From: Aspidapion aeneum
Lineage: Eukaryota; Arthropoda; Insecta; Coleoptera; Brentidae
NCBI GenBank assembly: GCA_963576565.1
Contig: OY755039.1
Location: forward strand, 129,880,140 to 129,944,139
DNA: 64,000 nt
Direction of reading: 5' to 3'
Below, one piece after another: positions 56,836 to 64,000 of this stretch. The notes under the pieces were generated by a model that searched no databases, was not told the origin of the DNA, and saw only the letters and a program-made list of their open reading frames with translations. The number at the start of each line of letters is the position of its first letter. Position 1 is the first letter of the stretch. Position numbers and translations under genes: made by a program.

Positions 56836-58570
56836 TACAGGGTGTCCCAGAACTAATGGTACATCGTTAAACTGTAGATTCCTTGGGTCAAAATATTACG
56901 ATTTAGCTATACTTACCTTAGTCCAAAAGTTCGTATTAACCGAGATACAGGGTGTTAAACTTTATTGTTTCAATTTGATTTTCTTTAATAACTTTTTTAC
57001 TAATTAATATTTTTGCAAAAACTAACCAGCCTGTGGGTTTTTTTTTAAATTGGCAACACGATTCCGTTGAAATATTTGATGTAGAATGTACAGGGTGTTC
57101 TTTGAACCACTGCCATTGCATAAAAATCAGTGTATTTTTCTTGTGCCTCGGTGTATACCAGTTTTTATGTAAGATGATGGTTTTCCCATCCTTTTTATGT
57201 AAAAAAGTTATACTGTTTTAAAACCGTTGCTCTGGGTTTTTGAGATTTCTGCATTTAAAATTTTTATTGCATGTGAGTGATCTGCCTAATTTATGTATGA
57301 TACTTTCTTCAATTCTTTCTACTAATTAATAATTTTGCACAAAAAATTGGGTTTAGTGGTTTTTGGGTATGCACAATTTAATTGTGTATACAAGATTCTA
57401 TTAAAAACACTTATTTTTTAATTTTTTTTAAGTAAAAAAGTTATGGCTTTTAGATGTCGCTTAGAGCAACGGTTTTCAAGATACTTAAATTAGAAGTTTT
57501 TATTGTATGCGTTAAAGATTTTTGATTAAATTCTTACTTACTTCATACATATCAATACTTTTTTATAGCATTCTAAGATTTTACGTTTTCTTAAAAAATA
57601 TTAAGTGAAAAAATATACAGCGTGGTTCTTGAATTATCATAGGTGTGTTAAAACAATTGTAAGTTATTGTCCGTTATTGCAACTGTGTAGGGCTATGTTT
57701 TTAATGAGGAACAAAAATCTCTTCGTATTAGTTTTTTTTAAAATGGTAAGTACACTTTATTAATGCAAGTATTTTTTTATTGTTTTAAAGAAAATTTTAA
57801 TTATAAAAAAAATAATATTTTATTATTTATTAAAAAAATATAAAATTTCAAAAAGCATGGCGCTCTCAGCAACTAAATTAAAATTTTAAAATTCACAAAT
57901 AGTAAATTAAACTTAAAATTGTTTATTATAGTAGGCTTGTTATTAATAATTATTTAATAATTAAAATAATACTCCGTTCCAAAACCTGCTTAAGTATACA
58001 CCGAGGCACAAAAAAATACACCAATAATTTTAATGCAGTGGTAGTGGTCCAAAGAACACCCTGTACATTGTACATCACATTTTTCAACGGAATCATCTTG
58101 CAAATTTCAGAAAGACCTACATGCTGGTTAGTTTGTGCAAAAATATTAATTAGTAGAAAGAATTGAAGAAAGTATCATACATAAATTAGGCATATCACTC
58201 ATATGCAAAAATCTCAAAAACCGTTGCTCTGAGCGACTTTAAAGCACTATAACTTTTTTATATAAAAATGATGGAAAAACCACTATTTTACATAAAAACT
58301 GGTATACTGATTTTAATGCAATGGTAGTGGTCCAAGGAACACCCTATACACTGTACATCAAAATTTTCAACGGAATCGTCTTACCAATTTCAAAAAAACG
58401 TACATGCTGGTTATTACTTGCAAAAATATTATTTAGTAAAAAACTTAAAGTTTAACACCCTGTGTCTCGGTTAGTACGAACTTTTGGACTAATGTAAGTA
58501 TGGCTAAACCGTAATATTTTGACCCAGGGAATCTACGGTTTAACTATGTACCATTAGTTCTGGGACACCC
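56836..58570. mobile_element. Large foldback element, ACAGGGTGTCCCAG family, copy 2 (both ends present)
   Basis: Left end tacagggtgtcccagaacta at 56836; right end tagttctgggacacccc at about 58571. Inverted arms of about 600 bases share catt-gcataaaaatcagtg, tgcctcggtgtata and tacatgctggtta. It lacks the pogo-like MITE found in copy 1, giving the empty site at about 58290. Located in the big intron of the Rap1GAP-like gene. No transposase. Confidence 0.88.
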
Positions 58571-58756
58571 CTCAATAGTTACGACTAGAGGCCCTCGATA
58601 CATTTTGACAGTTGTTTTATACATCCGTCAAATGTATAGCAGGGCCTTCAGTTACGCCCAAGCGATAACATGCAAGGTTAGCGGGAGCAACTAGATATTT
58701 AAAATTTTAGATAGCTTTAAACTGCCGATTTTTAAAAAATTATCTTCTTATTTTAC

Positions 58757-58849
58757 CTTGATTCTTTTCCCATTGTTCTTCTATAGCAGTCTTCTTTTTT
58801 GGCAATAAGTTATCCTCATCTTCGTCATCCTCGTAAAGGTCACTATAAC
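58757..58849 (-). CDS. Rap1GAP-like gene, acidic linker exon
   Basis: Acceptor tttattttag and donor CAAG|GTAAAA flank 93 bases that read YSDLYEDDEDEDNLLPKKKT, AIEEQWEKNQ in the phase required by both neighbours (one base from the exon on each side completes Ser and Ala codons). It is strongly acidic, then basic, with no domain of its own; in Rap1GAP-type proteins a variable linker lies at this place between the GYWIE block and the catalytic core. The exon assignment rests on splice sites and phase. Confidence 0.75.
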
Positions 58850-60082
<1,233 letters not shown>

Positions 60083-60286
60083 TTCTATCCCTTCTCCGCA
60101 TTCCATCGTGCCCGTTTTCCTGGTCCGTTCCGTCTGTTTGAAAATCCTCGTTGCCCTCCTGGATCTCGTCATGTTCGGACTCACTTTCGTCCCAGATCGT
60201 GTCAGTGGTAATCTTTTGACGCGAGCATTCGATCCAGTATCCCGGGGTGGGGATAAAGTTGTGTGGAAATTCTTCGCAAAATTCGT
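60083..60286 (-). CDS. Rap1GAP-like gene, exon with the GYWIE block
   Basis: Acceptor gcatttttcag and donor GAA|GTAAGT flank 204 bases that read EFCEEFPHNFIPTPGYWIEC, SRQKITTDTIWDESESEHDE, IQEGNEDFQTDGTDQENGHD, GMRRRDR. The F-P ... P-x-x-GYWIE-x-x-x-x-x-I-T series corresponds to the conserved segment that precedes the Rap-GAP core in Rap1GAP proteins (GYWIEG followed by a variable stretch). The entering codon is GAC (Asp) when joined to 62579-62615; the leaving phase 1 joins to the acidic exon to give AGT (Ser). Most of the second half is an acidic, Gln/Asn-rich linker. Confidence 0.85.
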
Positions 60287-60289
60287 CTG

Positions 60290-62545
60290 AAAAATGCAAG
60301 GAAATAAGATACGTTCTAAATACTATTTTTGACCACCAACACATTTATAGCCACACATTAAAATTTTATTTAAATAAGAGTTTTAGCATAGACTACTATA
60401 AAAAAAATCAAAAAATTTCAGGATTTGGGGAGTCTGGGGGGTTATGGGGGATTTGCAGCTAAAATTTAAAAAACTAATATAATTTTATTTTTGAATTAGA
60501 TTTTACACATTTTTGATCCATTTCTATGTCATTGTGTCTTTAGGGCGTCAACTTAGTTACATTTTTGGAAATTCGAACACGACTATATAAGGAGGGAGGA
60601 TAAAAAAAATCGGACGAAAAACTTGCCCGGCAACATCCAAATCGTTAGTCTGTGACCTATTATCAGCTAAGATCCATTGTCAAACTGCGGTCCTCATATT
60701 TTGCATACTCAACTACCTGCACTATATTGTAAAAACTTTCGTCGATTGATATTCACTTTCAAAAATAACAATAACAACGTTATTTGATAATGTCCATCAA
60801 ACAACGATAACAATAATAATCAAAATCACCTGTTTTACTAGACGCCTCAGCTGCGTAAAGACGCGCGCCGCCTTATAGGCGTCCGCGTACGGTAATACAC
60901 CTTCGGTAGTCGTTTTGGTGACAACAAATTGTTTTTTTTATTGAAACAAATATAAAATATACATCTATATAAGACTTATATACACCAAATTAAAGAATAA
61001 TGTTCATTCTATAACTTTTATTTAAACTTTTTTTAAAAATTTTGCTTTTTGCTAGCCATACAAAAAAAAAGTCAAAATTCAGTTATTTTATTTTTTCTAA
61101 AAAGTCGAAGCAAAATTTTGAAAAATATAATACAAAGTTATTTTATTGCGGGTGTTTATTGATTCATTTGCCATTTTTTGCAACCCTCTACGACTATTTT
61201 TAAGAAAGATACATCGTTTTAAAAAGTATAGTGCAAAAGAAAGTGGTGGGGGACATATGTTTAAAAAAACGCATTTACCTTTTTTTGCTATTTTTACTTT
61301 TTTTGTTTCTTTTTTAATGAAAAGTGCGTATCCTACGTTAGGTAGAGTAAAGGTTTGTTTTGAGTTTGTGTGAATTATGTGCGTTCCAAGAAAAGCTGTA
61401 TAATACTTTTGTTTTATGTGGATTTCATAATAAAAATTTCCCGAAGTTGAAACAGATATCCCAAAAAGTTGGTTTTGTTGTCCTGAAAAACAAATTTATA
61501 AACCTGGCAACCTTAGCCATAACATTCTTTCGGAAATGGTTTGCAGAATATTAGATGCATAGCAAATTTTCGTTAATTTTCGTAGAAAGCAGTTCGTAAA
61601 AATTTGCTATGCCAGCTATGCACTAGTGATATTACTATATGTTCAAGCCGTAATCCATTATTTTCCGTTACATTAATTTTACGCCCCTGATAAGAAGCGA
61701 AATTGGTTTAAAATTTAATCTGTGTACCTAAACGTAAATTACCAATATATGAATATAAATATAACACATACATCAACATCCTCAACGTTAAGTTATTAAT
61801 TGGGCACCAAATATATTTCGATAGAATTTATAATAAATAATCTGCTGCAGCAGTAAAGAAGTACTTTTGCGCCCTGGACGGTGTAAAAGTATTTTTAATC
61901 CCGCAAATATGTCGAATAAATGACGAAATTTTCGGCGGACTTGGTAACCGGTCCAAGCCAAGTCGGCCGGCCAGACAAAAAAAGGAGTCACTTCGTGATT
62001 AATTTTTTGTATAATTCTCTGGGGTGGTAGGGGATGAAAACCCTTATTTTTACTCATTTTATGGAAATACCGATACATTTTTGAGTTACACGTTAAGTTA
62101 GTTATCTCTAATATATTTAAATTAATAACTTTAAGTCTTAACGGCTTTGTGTATTTATAGTGGAAATGCGATCAGGTCCCGGAGGATGAGGGAGGGGAAA
62201 ATTCAAGGGGATGTTTACCCAAAAATAAATATTGTAAAGTTGTTTCGATATTGGTATGGTTCTATAGGTTTTTTAAGGTGACAAATCCAAAAAAATACAT
62301 TTAGGACTATTTGGATACCTTCCTGTGGTAGTCGGGGACGAAAATCCCTGTTTCAAGATAATAGGAAATAGATTCATTATTTCTTAATTTATTTGTTGTT
62401 TGGGTGTTTTAGATTAGGTTGATCAATAGTGGAACTCTCACCATAGCCAGCGGATCACTTTGATTTGAATCGACACATCTTCCCCAAATCTGGTCTACTT
62501 GATAAGCTCTTAAATTATGCTGATGTAGGCAGGTAAGGCAGAAGG
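60290..62545. other. First visible intron of the Rap1GAP-like gene
   Basis: Contains the inverse copy of the repeat at 40648 (about 60565-60725). Open frames at 61146-61554 (+) and 61788-62078 (-) carry no recognisable motifs or splice context, and I leave them uncalled. Confidence 0.4.
60565..60725 (-). repeat. Dispersed repeat, inverse copy of 40648-40810
   Basis: The complement of 60725-60650 reads gtgcaggtagttgagtatgc, aaaatatgaggaccgcag and cacagactaacgat, matching 40648 onward. The match continues to about 60565 in the atcctcc text. Confidence 0.65.
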
Positions 62546-62549
62546 TATT

Positions 62550-62648
62550 GGGGCTTGCCTGAAGTAAACAAAATTTACCTTGCCTTGTCAACATCTTCTG
62601 TTTCTTGAACTCCATGCAGGCAAATTTTGTTGACTTCAGACAAGCCCC
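62550..62648 (-). promoter_or_regulatory. 27-bp inverted repeat enclosing the start exon and its splice donor
   Basis: 62550-62576 and 62622-62648 are inverse copies differing at two positions (ggggcttg, ctgaagt, aacaaaattt). In the minus-strand transcript the 5' leader would pair with the first intron bases, including the GTAAATTTTG donor, while the ATG and 12 codons form the loop. Whether this regulates splicing or translation is inference; it could also be the remnant of a small palindromic repeat. Confidence 0.6.
62579..62615 (-). CDS. Rap1GAP-like gene, candidate first coding exon
   Basis: ATG 62615 reads MEFKKQKMLTRQ and stops at the donor CAAG|GTAAAT, leaving one base. Joining to 60286 gives GAC and continues LTRQ-D-EFCEEFPHNF without a break. 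The start is chosen because no acceptor with a pyrimidine tract is visible upstream, but the frame is open for a further 24 codons 5' of the ATG, so a longer exon is possible. The peptide has no diagnostic motif; the assignment depends on phase, position and donor. Confidence 0.5.
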
Positions 62649-62699
62649 TTTGCCCCAGCCCAATTTGGGAATGATGTTTATATTCAAATCAGTAATCCG

Positions 62700-63150
62700 C
62701 CGCCTTATCCGTTGTCTTCGGACTGGACCGAAGAGAATGAACCATGGAGGCCTTTGTGGTGCACGAAGCTAAATGTTTGGGATTGATGTACGTTAGTTGA
62801 TAGATGTGGATGCAATTCGGATTGTATATCTCTAAGATGTTTGTGCAAACGAAATAGCCTGCAATGTACTTCAGCTTTTAAAACCTGTAGAGAATACTGT
62901 CAAAATAAAAGGTAGGCACATAAGATTTGCAAGCCAGTAGCAAAAACGTCTATACCTAAACTTGACTATTTTTTAAAGATTTAAATCTTTTAATCGAAAG
63001 CGGGAATGAAAATGATGATGTAGTTTAATCAACTAAAGGGTACCTACCTAGAATCAACCCTATAAATTATTGGTTGGATTCGCTCTATAGTTTTAATAAA
63101 GATAACTAGTATATAACTGTTTGTAAGTAGCTTTTACTAGCTAGTACTCA
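62700..63150. other. Sequence upstream of the candidate first exon
   Basis: Would include the promoter if the start exon is right. No TATA box or initiator could be assigned. No repeat recognised. Confidence 0.3.
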
Positions 63151-63154
63151 AAGA

Positions 63155-64000
63155 TTGTATTAGAACCGATTAGATGAAAAATTAATAAACACAAATCACT
63201 CATTTGAAGAGGTATATACAAACATAATAAAAAGCTTGAAGGAAGCAAGCAGCGAAGCTGTTCGATACCAAGATAATAGAAATAACAGGAAGATGTGGTG
63301 GACGGACAAAATACAGGAAATGGTCAAAGAGAAAAAACGCACATACTTGAAATGGCTCAGTACGAAAGACCAAAAAGACCTAGAAATCTACAGGGAAACC
63401 AGAAGACAGCTTAGAAAGTTGATACGCACAGAAAAAATTAAATGTTCGAGCGCAAGTGCCACGACATAAATACACACGTAGGAGGTAGACAGAGTTCTGA
63501 AGTATGGAAATTCATTTCTACAGTAAAAAACCCAACAAAAGAAAATGTAAACATCCAGATAATCAAACCAGAACAATGGACAGAACACTACAAGGGACTG
63601 CTGCAGGAGACGAGCCCCAAATATCTGGCAGCCTCTCCGAGGAGAGACATAGAAGTACATGGAGAGGAAGTAATCATCGAAAAAGAAATGATAAAGAATA
63701 ATATTAAAAAGCTTAAATCCGGAAAAACTAGCGGACCTGGGGGCATATATGCTGAAATGCTCAAATATGGATCAGAGAAACTACTCGAAAATCTCACATA
63801 TATTATCAATCAATGCATAAACGGACATCCAGTACCTAATGATTGGAAAATTGCATTCATATCCTCAATATATAAAAAAGGAAACAAGCTGGATTGCAAC
63901 AATTACAGATGAATTTCAGTAAACAGTACTCTAAGTAGATTGTACGGTAGGATTCTTAGAGATCTAATGAGAATGATTTTCATGAACAAGAAGAAGAAGA
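63155..64000 (+). pseudogene. RTE-type LINE reverse transcriptase, continues past the window
   Basis: Plus-strand text reads VYTNIIKSLKEASSEAV, KMWWTDKIQEMVKEKKRTYL, KWLSTKDQKDLEIYRETRRQ, LRKLIRTEK, then after a one-base frameshift near 63435 FERKCHDINTHVGGRQSSEV, WKFISTVKNPTKENVNIQII, KKLKSGKTSGPGGIYAEML, KYGSEKLLENLTYIINQCIN and PNDWKIAFISSIYKKGNKLD. A TGA at 63910 replaces the Gly of the expected NYRGIS; the frame then continues SVNSTLSRLYGRILRDLMR. The series is typical of RTE/BovB-like LINEs. The palm with the catalytic aspartates lies beyond 64000. 5'-truncated, start about 63155. Confidence 0.88.

Noticed and set aside
62409..62687. A 92-codon ORF containing the candidate first exon
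   Set aside because: Its part after the GTAAAT donor reads intron sequence, and only the 12-codon stretch before the donor joins in phase to the next exon. The part 5' of the ATG cannot be excluded but has no support.

Overview
The window looks like an arthropod, most likely insect, nuclear genome: AT-rich, with spliced coding exons and a very dense load of nested transposable elements. The evidence is Tc1/mariner, Jockey-type LINE, Penelope-like, Ty3/Gypsy and RTE-type relics, many foldback MITEs, a THAP-type exon and a Rap1GAP-like gene. I cannot name the species; a repeat-rich insect such as a beetle is a guess. No bacterial, organellar or CRISPR features were seen.

The only host gene I can support well is a Rap1GAP-like gene on the minus strand. 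Four exons are visible (62579-62615, 60083-60286, 58757-58849, 51713-51860). All splice junctions fit GT-AG and all three junction phases are compatible, giving a continuous N-terminal segment of about 160 residues that ends inside the conserved Rap-GAP region. Its introns are filled with mobile DNA, and I could not find the next exon to the left. A second possible locus is a pair of divergent first exons at 48705-48756 (-) and 48851-48930 (+). The plus-strand one encodes the start of a THAP zinc finger that has lost one zinc-binding cysteine.

Layout. 0.3-4.8 kb: Tc1 element broken by a 3 kb nested repeat. 5.1-7.3 kb: TTAA-flanked foldback element with a small zinc-finger ORF and a nested MITE. 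8.6-10.6 kb: large foldback family, with a second copy at 56.8-58.6 kb. 11.2-15.2 kb: Tc1/mariner-like element carrying several nested insertions. 16.8-19.1 kb: Jockey LINE. 19.5-20.2 and 30.2-31.2 kb: a family ending in 36-bp palindromes. 20.9-22.6 kb: Penelope-like element. 24.9-26.1 kb: 5' part of another LINE. 26.7-29.4 kb: retroposon with a 13-bp target duplication next to a Gypsy pol relic. 32-36 kb: foldbacks and minisatellites. 36.1-38.4 kb: a 2.3 kb octanucleotide array. 39.1-40.0 kb: a compound pentanucleotide array. 42.7-44.2 kb: a 1.5 kb inverted repeat. 46.0-48.6 kb: second copy of the repeat that broke the Tc1 element. 49.8-51.2 kb: apparently twin-primed LINE with a decamer minisatellite. 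51.7-62.6 kb: the Rap1GAP-like gene. 63.2-64 kb: RTE-type LINE running off the window.

Most autonomous elements are dead. The Gypsy, Penelope-like and Jockey copies each have altered catalytic aspartates in reverse transcriptase. Many of the DNA elements can still be delimited by target duplications or by comparison with paralogous empty sites.
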